Source: Phymatolithon calcareum
Lineage: Eukaryota > Rhodophyta > Florideophyceae > Hapalidiales
Direction: 5' to 3'
Length of the DNA: 64,000 bases
Assembly (NCBI GenBank): GCA_977006965.1
Contig: OZ345354.1
Coordinates: forward strand, 1,488,001-1,552,000
Shown here: positions 34,420-44,136 of the stretch, piece by piece
Numbering within the stretch: the stretch's first letter is position 1
Layout: each line of letters opens with the position of its first letter
Program-made: the position numbers and the translations under genes
The notes under the pieces: model-generated
What the model saw: the letters and a program-made list of their open reading frames with translations, nothing else
Told to the model about the DNA's origin: nothing
Databases searched by the model: none

Positions 34420-35565
34420 ATGAGTATGTACCAATCAATGCAACGCTCCGCAGAATACTCCCGTCTCCTGTGCGAGGTCGCCCCCGAACTCGGACTGCGC
34501 GGCATCTCGCACGACTGCCGCGACTCCTCACCCACCCCAGAATTGTACCGCGCGCTCATCTCCACGCTTCTACGCGCCTCCAGCGCCTGCGTTGCGGATA
34601 GTGCATATGACGTTCTATGTGCCACTTCCCTCGCCTCTGCACCGACAAAGCTCGGGCTAACGCATTTAACTTCACCTGCCGTTTCTCGTGCCGTGTTGCA
34701 CGACCTGGTATCAAGTCTTGTGCGTGAAGAGCCATTGAATCCCGACAATCCAGCGCTAATTTTCTACAGCAATGACGGCGTGGGGTCGTCGGATCCTGAG
34801 GAGTTTGATGCCCCACCGGTCGAGGGCCTCGGGGTTGAGTTTGGGGAGAGAGCTCCACTACTCGCCGTGACACGCAGAAGATCGCTTGCACTTACGATGC
34901 GTTATTTTGCAACCGTGATAAAACAGTCGGTACAGGGAGAAGCTTTTCGTGTTGGGGATGCACAATTGTGGGCATACTTGGTGGATGATTTGAAGATGAG
35001 AGTGAAACGGGTGAAGTTGGAGACACTGAGAACAGCACAGGAGTTTTTTGGTGCCGCGATTTCAGTTGAGAGCGAACATGAACGTGGTGAAATTGTCAGC
35101 CGTCTTGTCAACACATTTCAGGACCTTGCCGCCAATGATCCGGACAGTCTACTGCTTTACCTTTCGACGTTGTGTGATGCGGATGTCAAGTTTCGAACTT
35201 GTGTTATGTATCTGCAACAACGGTTCGGCATCGCTGGTGCGACGAAGTATACTGCTAGAACAATGCCGGTTGACAAATTTTTGAGCGATTTTTTGGAAGT
35301 TAAGGTTGTGCATGGACGTGCGAACAAGGTGCTGCCGGTTGTGCTTGCTGGGATGGCTCATGTGTGGCTCTCCGAGGCAGGCCCTGACTGCTTCAAGATT
35401 TCCACTTGCGAGAATGGGAGGCGATTTACAAGCAGATTGGATGATAGCAAGAGGATACTGCTTCAAAAGTGCAAGCCGAGCAAGCGCGACGAAGTTGAGT
35501 TCTCACTAGTAATAATGGCGATTGATGCGCGAGTGTTTGTCGTGAATACCCCCGGAAACATTTAG
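34420..35565 (+). CDS. Unrecognised intact protein, 381 residues
   Basis: Uninterrupted frame from ATG 34420 (MSMYQSMQRSAEYSRL); the frame is open 41 codons upstream, but that part reads like a C-rich leader. Mostly helical. Recognisable stretches include SLALTMRYFATVIKQSVQGE (~180), LRTAQEFFGAAISVESEHER (~220) and SLLLYLSTLCDADVKFRTCV (~260). No transmembrane segment or known domain is evident. Regular codon use, no lesions and its position next to VPS41 on the other strand suggest a real host gene rather than a transposon gene. Confidence 0.7.
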   Translation: MSMYQSMQRSAEYSRLLCEVAPELGLRGISHDCRDSSPTPELYRALISTLLRASSACVADSAYDVLCATSLASAPTKLGLTHLTSPAVSRAVLHDLVSSLVREEPLNPDNPALIFYSNDGVGSSDPEEFDAPPVEGLGVEFGERAPLLAVTRRRSLALTMRYFATVIKQSVQGEAFRVGDAQLWAYLVDDLKMRVKRVKLETLRTAQEFFGAAISVESEHERGEIVSRLVNTFQDLAANDPDSLLLYLSTLCDADVKFRTCVMYLQQRFGIAGATKYTARTMPVDKFLSDFLEVKVVHGRANKVLPVVLAGMAHVWLSEAGPDCFKISTCENGRRFTSRLDDSKRILLQKCKPSKRDEVEFSLVIMAIDARVFVVNTPGNI

Positions 35566-36176
35566 TGGAAAAGTGGGCTAAGGATGTGCAGTTGCAGACT
35601 ATGCCTGTACAATTATATTTATATCTGGTTCAAACTTCAGTCAAGCTGCTCAATGAAATGCTCTTTCAAGTCAAGGACTCGGATGCGATCACTTCTGAAC
35701 CAATTTTGATTTGTTGAGCGTACCAGTTCTTTAGCTACTTTCCGCTCCAACTGCACAACGTAACGTACGACGCACAGCTGGAAAACTTATTTCAAACTGG
35801 GATCGGATACTGTCATCGATGGTGATTGTGATCGAAATCCCCCAAAGCACCTTCTTCTCTTGCTCGCACACCTTCTGCGGCAAGAATGAGCTTCAATGGG
35901 GAACAATTCTTTGGCTTCTACATCTGACTTCTACATCTCAGACCTCTAATCATCCTCATTCATCTGTCAGCTCTAACGACATTGCGCAATATCGTGTTGA
36001 TCCAACAATGACAGTTGTACTGTATCACCAGTCCCAATGTCTCCACATTTCCCGAAGAAGGCCAGTGCTTCTCCCTGTTTTGCATGCACAAATCTTGAAG
36101 GCCGTTTCCTAGCCCTGTATTTCTGATGTAAAAGTTAGTTTACGTTAATTGTGCTGTGCCTACCATACAAGAAAAG
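35566..36176. other. Spacer between convergent genes
   Basis: Lies between the 3' ends of the 381-residue gene and VPS41. It should hold both polyadenylation sites; none is unambiguous. No gene seen. Confidence 0.4.
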
Positions 36177-39089
36177 TTAAACCGGACCTATTGTCACAGA
36201 GCGATCAAGCTCGTCAAGCAGATGCTCCGCGTCATATCGAAGCGCCGCAGTAGCATCTTCCCTCAGTGCGCGCTCCAGAGCCGCATCAACCAATATGCGA
36301 TGCAGTCTATCACGTAACTTTGGGATACGCATTTCCGAGTTGAGCAGAGGGATGAGTCGAACAGGGTCCACCTTTCCGCCTGCCGGACTGTCCAATAGCG
36401 CCGCCAGTGTATCAGCGTTTGTGCTTGCATGTTTGATCAAACGTTCCCATAACACACTATCCCCGTGATCCGATGCAAACTCTATGGCACCCGGTGTATC
36501 CTCCAACTCATTCAACAGAATGTCCAATGCGGAGTTTGTGTCCCCCATAGCTGCAAGCACGTGCACGCGCTCCTTCGCCAGCACACCCTTTCCCGTTCCC
36601 TTCGCTCCGCCCATGGCACTCAGCGCGTTATCCAGAGAGTAGTATGTACTTGTTTTCAAGAAATTGTACAACATGCCCGATCGGTCATGCTCAACATGTT
36701 CGACATACAGGGTGAGTAGCCTGTTGTGGTACGCCGGTGCGCGATCAGCATCCAATTTGAAAAGAGTGTGCAAATATAGATATGTCCAACGTGAGTTGGC
36801 AATGTCCTCTAGAATCGGCACCACTGCGTCTGGTGGGAGGACAGTTTCCGGAGCGCGTACGAGCAAATCAGTCGTGATATTCTCGTCAATGCCGAATAAA
36901 CCGAGAATTGTATTGCGTGACCGCACCGCTTCGTACAAATGATGTGACTTAATGTACTCAAACACACGCGGATCTCTATCCTTAAGCAGCAGGTTTAGAG
37001 TTTCGTCATGTCTACCAGACAGTCCGTACAGAATGAGCAAGCTTTCCCGCAATGCATCTTTTTCATCTGCGTCATCACCCGTCTCATTAGACCGACGAAT
37101 AGCCAATTGTTGCTCAACTTTTCTCGCAAGTGAAGAAATGTTGAACACATCCGCCGGCCAAGTTTTCAAAACCTCCAGAGCGGCACTTGGATACTGTTCC
37201 GCCAATTCCAAAAGCACCCCATCGTAAGTCTCCTGATCGAACCTCGGCTCATAAGTCGGCATACATGGAGCGACAACCGCCAATTTATCCGCCTTTCGAA
37301 AAACATCAATCCAATGTTCCCATCGTTTCTTCCGCATCGCCATAACCTTTTCCCGACCACGCATTCCCATCTCCGGACTCGTTGACGCAATAGTGTTCGG
37401 CAGTACCTCCGCCAATCGTTGAAAATCGCCCTGCGATGAAATGGACTCCAAAAACTGGTCCCCAATACTCGCCACAGAAACCTCTGCACGTCTTAAACTC
37501 CCCCCAGGCGCCGTCTGCGCAATATGCAATGCATCCGAGAAACGGTTATGCGCCAAAAGCCACTTCACCTGCTCCGCAACTGTCAGCGTACCTGCAAGCG
37601 TGACATTAGAATCTGTCAATCGACCGACATCGCGCCCGTCCTCCTCTCCAGCATCCGACTCCCGACGGTCGAAACTACCGCTACCCATCGCCTGTTCAAC
37701 GGCATGGGTGAGAATGAGAACCAGCGGGTCTCCACCGGGGATGATCATCATCTCAGCCCTATGCAACGCAGAATGCGGAAGCGACATGGAGCGCACACTG
37801 CGGCCAGTAGAGTCTACAAGATGGAGTGCCAGCCCATGAAACGCGGTGCCCACAAGCACAACACGGGCACCTTGTCCGAATGGCAGTGTACATAATAACG
37901 GCGACAATAAAAGATCCTCAATCGGACGCGGGAATGTCGACTCTAAACCCTCCGTAGCGAATTCGCCACCAGAGCCGGCACCAAGTGCACCTGGTAGCGC
38001 TGCCGGCAGATCAGCACGTTCAAGTCGGAAAGTCACCTCGATTTCACGCGGACGACCCGCAAATTGCGGCCCTGTACGATGAGGTCCTATGCGCAAAGTT
38101 CGTGCACATAACGGCCAAGTCACATGCATGATTGTCGCATGCTCTCCTTCACGCTCCTCCTCTTGCATATAGAGTGAGACAGAAGGAGTCCATCGTGCAA
38201 GCAACGGTCCACCAGGTGGTGAGCCGTCCAACGCTGTGACTGCCGGTGGCGGCGGTGCGCCAGGCACAAAGACCGCACGCGGTGTGGATGCCGCGGCAGC
38301 AATCGCCATCTGACGTCGTCGGTCGATATCCTCAAAGTCCACATTCGCCGCCTCCGCGGCCTCCACCTTAGCACTGATTTCTGAAATCGGGGACGGCGGC
38401 GAAGGAGGCGACAGCGGCGGCGGTGGGGACGACGGAAGTTGCGCACTGGAGGACGGCACGTCCGGAGAGGATGCGACGTTGCGCGCATGCGGAGCAGCCA
38501 CAACGCAGACGGGTGTGACGGTGCGCATATCGAAAACACGCACAGAGTCCGCGGACGCGAACGCGAGAATGTGGGAAACCCAGGCAATGGCGCGCACGGC
38601 GGGCTGTCCGGGCGGTTTGAGCTCGTGACGAGTGTCCATGAGCCATCCCGGTGCAAATGAGCGGACGGCGCCGTCGATGTCGGCCCATGCCACGCGATTG
38701 CCGGCACGCGGTTTGCCGAAATTAGGGTCGACGCGGAGATGGACGGCTGGGGATGGGGCGACGGTGCGCAGGAGGGGGGCGGCGTTTGCGAGGGGTACCG
38801 TGCCGTCGCCGGTGAGACGGGTGGCGATTATGGTGCATGAATTACTCGCGGAGGCTAGGACGTCGGCGCGTGCATCGGCGTGCACGGCGGTTATGGCGGT
38901 TGTGTGACGGGTTGCGTCTTCTACGACGAGATTGCCGAAGACGTCGTGCACGCGGAGACGGCCGTGCTTGTCGCCGAGGATTATGAAGTGGGGTGTGGCT
39001 GTTGCTGCGGTTGCGAGGGTGCTGGCGCCGAATGCGCTTAGGGAGAAGGGTGGTGGGCCGTCTGTAGAGGCGGGGGGGAAGATGTCCAT
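36177..39089 (-). CDS. VPS41: VPS41, HOPS subunit, without a RING finger
   Basis: A 970-residue protein from ATG 39089 (MDIFPPASTDG); the frame is open upstream but lacks an earlier ATG. The N-terminal ~450 residues form a WD40-like propeller (HGRLRVHDVFGNLVVEDATR), interrupted by a proline/serine-rich insert (SSPPPPLSPPSPPSPIS). The C-terminal ~450 residues are a clathrin heavy-chain-repeat helical solenoid: KDRDPRVFEYIKSHHLYEAV, LYLHTLFKLDADRAPAYHNR and LYNFLKTSTYYSLDNALS match the known VPS41 order, and KVDPVRLIPLLNSEMRIPKL fits the segment before the C-terminus. VPS41 belongs to the HOPS tether that docks vesicles at the vacuole or lysosome. The protein ends where animal and yeast homologues continue into a RING-H2 finger; no such finger is encoded downstream. 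No introns are evident. Confidence 0.9.
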   Translation of the reverse strand: MDIFPPASTDGPPPFSLSAFGASTLATAATATPHFIILGDKHGRLRVHDVFGNLVVEDATRHTTAITAVHADARADVLASASNSCTIIATRLTGDGTVPLANAAPLLRTVAPSPAVHLRVDPNFGKPRAGNRVAWADIDGAVRSFAPGWLMDTRHELKPPGQPAVRAIAWVSHILAFASADSVRVFDMRTVTPVCVVAAPHARNVASSPDVPSSSAQLPSSPPPPLSPPSPPSPISEISAKVEAAEAANVDFEDIDRRRQMAIAAAASTPRAVFVPGAPPPPAVTALDGSPPGGPLLARWTPSVSLYMQEEEREGEHATIMHVTWPLCARTLRIGPHRTGPQFAGRPREIEVTFRLERADLPAALPGALGAGSGGEFATEGLESTFPRPIEDLLLSPLLCTLPFGQGARVVLVGTAFHGLALHLVDSTGRSVRSMSLPHSALHRAEMMIIPGGDPLVLILTHAVEQAMGSGSFDRRESDAGEEDGRDVGRLTDSNVTLAGTLTVAEQVKWLLAHNRFSDALHIAQTAPGGSLRRAEVSVASIGDQFLESISSQGDFQRLAEVLPNTIASTSPEMGMRGREKVMAMRKKRWEHWIDVFRKADKLAVVAPCMPTYEPRFDQETYDGVLLELAEQYPSAALEVLKTWPADVFNISSLARKVEQQLAIRRSNETGDDADEKDALRESLLILYGLSGRHDETLNLLLKDRDPRVFEYIKSHHLYEAVRSRNTILGLFGIDENITTDLLVRAPETVLPPDAVVPILEDIANSRWTYLYLHTLFKLDADRAPAYHNRLLTLYVEHVEHDRSGMLYNFLKTSTYYSLDNALSAMGGAKGTGKGVLAKERVHVLAAMGDTNSALDILLNELEDTPGAIEFASDHGDSVLWERLIKHASTNADTLAALLDSPAGGKVDPVRLIPLLNSEMRIPKLRDRLHRILVDAALERALREDATAALRYDAEHLLDELDRSVTIGPV

Positions 39090-40494
39090 CGGTGGGATGA
39101 TTGAGTACAATGGAGAAGGTGTACAGAGATGAGGATGCAAGGGAGTGGAACTATGAGGGTGGATCGCGCATCGGACTGCAGGTTGGTGACGACGGTTACT
39201 AGTCACACCTTACTGGGGCACAGCCTCGCGCTGGATTAGGCGTTCTCATGACGAGGTCGAGTGTCTACTTGTTTTGACGTTACGCACTGTTAGCCCGTTC
39301 AAGTTCGATGCGGTGTATCATACACTGCATCGCATTATGATGCAGTATATGTGCAGGCTATGTAGAACATCGGCCCTCTGATTGGCCATATCAGGAAAAG
39401 TGTAATGTTTTGTCACACTGTATGCAGCATCGGGGACTTGCGCAACAATTTGTATGCATCAGTTATACAAATTGTCTTGCAAACCATCATTGGGTTGAAT
39501 GTGTCGTTGTCGGAACCAATCCCTGTACTTTTTACTTCCGCTAGAATGTGTGACACTTGAATGGTCCAAAGTATCACTCACCGGGGTCCGGAGGCTAGGC
39601 CTCTGGACGTTCGGTCATAGGTCTCCGTGCAACAAAACAGTAAAGTTTAGACAGAATTCTGTCTTCTGACTGTAGCCCCGTCCTCCAAAGGGGGTCGTAG
39701 GTGCATCCCTTTAAAAGGGGTCTAAATTTGGACACATGTGAAAATAATCTCTGTTTTCTTGGACTATTTTTGAGGACTTGTCTCCACAATACACTTCTGA
39801 CATCACTGAGGTCTACTTTTGTCCACAATGCAAGCGAAAGTGAATGCGCAAGTTTTCAAAGACTCCACGTCGCGCGCTATTGGGTCCTGGACGAACGATT
39901 TTTGGTACAGCGATATCAGTTTATCAGGACATGAAAGGGTGTCTACCAGACAGATCATTTTGTAGGGGAATCAAGAGCTTGTCCTGTGTACATTTAGAAG
40001 CTCGACGAGGACAATGAAGATCGCATTTTGTGCACTAATGTAGCTCCTCCAATTAATCCGTGTGCAATGAACTTAGAGACATACAAAGGGTCAATGAGAC
40101 AATATTTTCCAAGCTCCACCGAAGGAAATGCATATCTCGGAAACCATTCACTCGTTTTTAAAACGGAGAACAGGAGCACAAGGCTGCTTAACAGACGCAA
40201 TTAGAATTGCAAAATTCCGTAAATTTTGAAGCAGGTAACAATTTGAAATTCTAATTGTACAATTTGCACACCCTTAAATTTGCACGGGGCTAAGAAAATT
40301 GAGCTGCATTGAAGCGCCTCATTCGATTTTGGCCTTAAGGGCTCGAGATGCTTTGCTCTGTACTATCTGCAGAGAACTCTCAAGTCTCAGTAAACTATCA
40401 TCAAATCTCAGTTCTTCATGCTAGCGTTGACAAAATACGACATAAGTTCCAAGAACCGACTATGTGCATGGAAAAATAAACTATCTCCTGCGCG
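39090..40494. other. Spacer with hairpins
   Basis: The first ~150 bp is the likely VPS41 leader and promoter. Further on is a perfect hairpin with 11-base arms (39445-39455 and 39465-39475, acaatttgtat). Near 39322-39351 is another inverted pair (acactgcatc / gatgcagtat). No gene supported. These may mark old MITEs. Confidence 0.45.
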
Positions 40495-41191
40495 CTATAA
40501 TAAGAGATCTCCTATGACAACTTGGCCATCTCCGAGACCAGCCGCAGCTTTTGAATGCAGCTTCTTGTAGCAAAATGTCACACATTCAAATGGCATGTTG
40601 GGGACTTGAACTGTCTTTGCGTTCTGTCCTGTTACGTATATCCTGCCCTTCCATCCCTGTATCATGTATCCAGGACATTGCATCTTGGCTCCAGTGCTGG
40701 CGTCCAAAAGAAAAACCTCACTTGACATATGGACAACACACAATTCACTGTCAGCATCGAATTCAAGGCTTCTGATCCGTCTCATATAGTGTACATCCCC
40801 GTAGCCTGTGATCCCATCCTGCATGCATTCTCCGCTCTGTCCATCCCACACACGAACAGTTTTGTCATCCGATCCCGAAACAATTCGACTTCCATCTGCA
40901 TTCATTGTAACACTGGTGATCCTATCGTCATGACCCTTCAGTGTCTGGACAGTACACATCGCTTGCAAATCGAAAACATGAATTTCCTGTCATTGCACGA
41001 CTACAATTATACTTTGTTCTTCTCTCAAGCACAGGGCCTTAACCTCCTCCTCAAAGTCAATACGGGAGAGTTGTCCAGCATCCGCCCTCCATCGCAGCTC
41101 GTGCTTCGGCACATAGTGAGGCTTCGGAACATGCATGGACACACTTAACAAGAAGCGTTGCACAAACTCTGATGATCGGCACTGCGATAGC

Positions 41192-41847
41192 AACCGACCC
41201 AGAGCTCCGACGAAATTAATTCCTATTGCAATATATTGCAATAATGAATAGGAATAGCATATTGCACTGAGCTCGGTCATTGCCGTACGAATTGCAGAAC
41301 CGAAAATAAGTTCGTATCGCGACACGCTACGTTGACCATGTTAGCTTAAGATCTTGTTTACATAGCGATTAATAGATTTGCACTACGATACAAACGCAAA
41401 TTTAGACACGTTCTTGATAGCGCTGGTATTGAACAACATCGCTCTACCCCGCGTACGGGCAACGTCGACGACGAAGCCGGACGACGTCCACGATGAAACG
41501 ACCCCGCCCGAAGGACATTATCCAGCTGTTGATGACGCTTGTGGGACGCGAAAAGGGCTCTGTTCTCGACAAGTCAAATGGCCGGCAAGTCGAGAAAAAT
41601 TTCGTGAAGTACCGATGTCCGAAAGATGGTTGTCCTTCGTCAACAATCGCGTTCCTGGAGCACAAAGGATTCAGCAATCCGCATGCGCTGCGCCCTGGTT
41701 TTCCGAGTTCCGCGTAAAATCCCTATTGCGAGCCCATTGACTATTGCCGTTATTATTGCGAGCCTACGGAGCGATGAATACGTATTGCTTATTGCATGAA
41801 AGGCCGGAATACTAAAAAATAATACGCGTCGGAGCTCTGAACCGACC
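41192..41847. mobile_element. hAT-like element (41200-41839) with 8-bp target duplication
   Basis: The 8-base sequence aaccgacc flanks both sides (41192-41199 and 41840-41847). Directly inside are perfect 13-base inverted repeats, cagagctccgacg at left and its complement at right. An 8-bp duplication and a tip beginning CAG are hallmarks of the hAT superfamily. The element is 640 bp and too short for a full hAT transposase, so it is non-autonomous. It lies inside the NB-ARC/WD40 gene and accounts for its interruption. Confidence 0.85.
41493..41717 (+). CDS. Zinc-finger-like fragment inside the hAT element
   Basis: A 74-residue frame from ATG 41493 with a cysteine pair and following histidine (KYRCPKDGCPSSTIAFLEH), suggesting a truncated DNA-binding finger of a transposase. 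It may be the remains of the N-terminus of the parent element's enzyme. Expression is unknown. Confidence 0.4.
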   Translation: MKRPRPKDIIQLLMTLVGREKGSVLDKSNGRQVEKNFVKYRCPKDGCPSSTIAFLEHKGFSNPHALRPGFPSSA

Positions 41848-43092
41848 GTACATTTCAAACGGAGTTGCGTGTATACTCTTGTTCATGTTCACCCAGCTTT
41901 CTTCGAGCGCGCTGAGCACCGCGTCCGCTCCAACAGCTCTCCCACTACCGTACTGTAATTCCTGAAAATCGTCCCGCAGAGCCACTATTCCTCCAACCTT
42001 CATTTGCCTCTTTGACCATCGCACATCCAACAGCAACGATTCCAGCTCACATCCTTCGCTCATGGCCAAGTGGCGAGCGAGGTTCTTTTCAATGTACCCA
42101 TCCTCAAGTAGTTTTTCACAATCCCCCCACTCGCGACACTTATACTTATTCGACTGCTGCACGTTACCTGCCGCTTTCCGCATGTATCCGTCGAGGAACC
42201 GTGCATGCCAAAGAGAAACACGATTCTTTTCAATAGATAGAGTCTTGGCTTGTTCAAGCACGAGATCATGCAATGCCAGTCCGTCAACCTCTCCCGCGGG
42301 CGTTGCGTGCCTGCGCCGCAAGACTATGTGCATATCTGAAAGTTTAGACATAAGTTGCTTAGTCGCTCGCTTGTCAGTCTCGCACAGACGTTTCAGGCAT
42401 GTCCGAGGAATCCAAGCCTGCTTGCGTAGAACACTCGGCGCTTCAAACTTTTCGCTCACGCTCAATTCGCATCCACGTTTCCTCCGACCTTCTGTGCTAC
42501 GCGCCCACTTCTCGCAATGCCGGTAACTGGTCTCAACCACAGCTCTCAGTCCCCGGTACTCATCAAAACTTTCGGCGCCTACACTTTCGATGTTTTCTTT
42601 CAGCTCATGTGCATAGATTACTGCAGATCGACCAATATTGCCACTGTTTTCTTCGACTAAGTTGCGCAGTCTGGTCCGAGCTGCACCTAATGCTACTGGC
42701 AGTCCCGCGCACACATCCAATATGTCTCGAAATGCCGTCCAGGTGTCGCTTGATGCGTGAACAGATTCAGTTTCGATGTCAGCATACTTGGTAAGAATGC
42801 TCAACGCCTGCTGCCCACGAACTTCGCGCGGGCCGAACTTCACCTCGAGGAACTGTTGCGAGATGGACTTCTCCCTTGTCGATATCACCATCGTATTTGA
42901 TGGTGAGTTGCAAAGCAACAGATTAAGCGAACTTAGATATCCAATTGGGTGCCCGTCGAAAGACCAGATATCATCGCACACGAAAAGGACACGCCTACCT
43001 TTGAACCACAGAGACGCTTTGTTTAGCAGCTGCTGCTGTAGTTCTTCTGCTTGTGATATTCCTGGCAAGTTACTTGGCGCTCGAGCTTTCAA

Positions 43093-44136
43093 CGAAGTGC
43101 GACTTCATTAGTAAACAAAATTACTATTGACGAATGAACCTCTCCGATGATCCGAACAAATCACGTGCACATGAGAACAGATTTAATTAATTGTCTGCAT
43201 TGCGAGCAACGCACTCTCAAAGTTCCCTTCCTTACTGTACACACTACAGGTACTGTTTACAGTATTGTGCGTAATTAGTCATTTTATTGACGTGCCAGGT
43301 GCCCCCTTCACTTGCTTCATGATGAAGCAAGTTGGCAACCTACCATTCTGGGGGCTTGGCTGTTTCTAGCTGCGCGTATCATACCTGCTACTGGGGTGAT
43401 CGCTACTTGTGCGGTTACTATCAGCAGGGGAATGTTATATCCCCTGCTATCAGACTGTATCACCCTTGGTGCGGCGCTGTGATGTGCTGCTGGTCTCCAC
43501 CTCAGCGGGCGTGGCCAGTGGTCAGTCATGTTCTCAAGGACCATTACTAACTCCTCGCGCTGCTTTCGCGTTCAATTGTGGGTAAGTAGTAATTTTCGCA
43601 AAGCTCTCATCACAGTATCGTGCAAGACGCACGCGTTTTCCTTGCGCACTGAAAGACAGGTCTGTGTGATATCATATCAAACAGTGGAGAACAGAAGTTC
43701 CAATCGACGCTGTGTGATATGATACGTGGTATATCGATCATAATGATCGTTGCCCAAGAGCCGTATTGAACATGCGAATACTGTATCATATGATACAGTC
43801 TCGACATACATAATACAGTATTGTTAGGCGGCATTGAAATGAACTGGGCAATGGATATTCAGAACATGTTTCTATGACGTAATATGTAAATTATCATAAT
43901 TCAGACGCCTTCTGAATTAATTTTTATTAAAATAAGCATCTCTGGAGCTTGTGAATCAATATCAAGCGTGTGTGCAATCAACATCTCAAGAAATGAGACA
44001 TCATGATATACACGCATTCCTTTATGCAACTTGGCCGTAACCTCAACCTGCAGGCTCGCGCCTGAACCCAAACCCTCTCCCAGTGTTCCCACCTTCTTCA
44101 CTTCCCCCTTGGCTTCACGAAGCTCAGTCACCCACA
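43093..44136. other. Spacer with large palindromes, upstream of ERO1
   Basis: Contains an inverted structure with arms gggtgat/atcaccc (43394-43400, 43459-43465) enclosing agcagggga/tcccctgct (43423-43431, 43440-43448), and a perfect 20-base palindrome actgtatcatatgatacagt (43780-43799). These look like remains of MITEs. The last ~100 bp, C-rich, is the probable ERO1 leader. No gene supported. Confidence 0.5.

Larger units (their letters stand above)
40495..43092 (-). pseudogene. NB-ARC plus WD40 gene, split by a hAT element
   Basis: Read leftwards. 43092-41848 encodes the later part of an NB-ARC ATPase: Walker B (RVLFVCDDIW), a sensor-like STREKSIS, and CAGLPVALGAARTRL; helical winged-helix-like sequence follows. 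A 640-bp insertion then interrupts it. Beyond it (41199 leftwards) the frame resumes (GRLLSQCRSSEFVQRF). One in-frame TGA occurs at 40990-40992. WD40 repeats follow, e.g. TLKGHDDRITSV and SRIVSGSDDKTVRVWDG. Joined across the insertion the frame is kept. The P-loop (GxxGxGKT) is missing, with a stop just upstream, so the 5' end is truncated. Such proteins are signalling switches, and I recall this NB-ARC/WD40 pairing in red algae. Not functional here. Confidence 0.75.

Noticed and set aside
34236-34601. Alternative frame at the start of the 381-residue gene
   Set aside because: The overlapping frame continues for 381 residues with better composition; this one is proline/arginine noise.
38120-38707. 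195-residue frame overlapping VPS41 on the same strand
   Set aside because: Arginine/proline-rich shadow in another phase of the VPS41 coding sequence.
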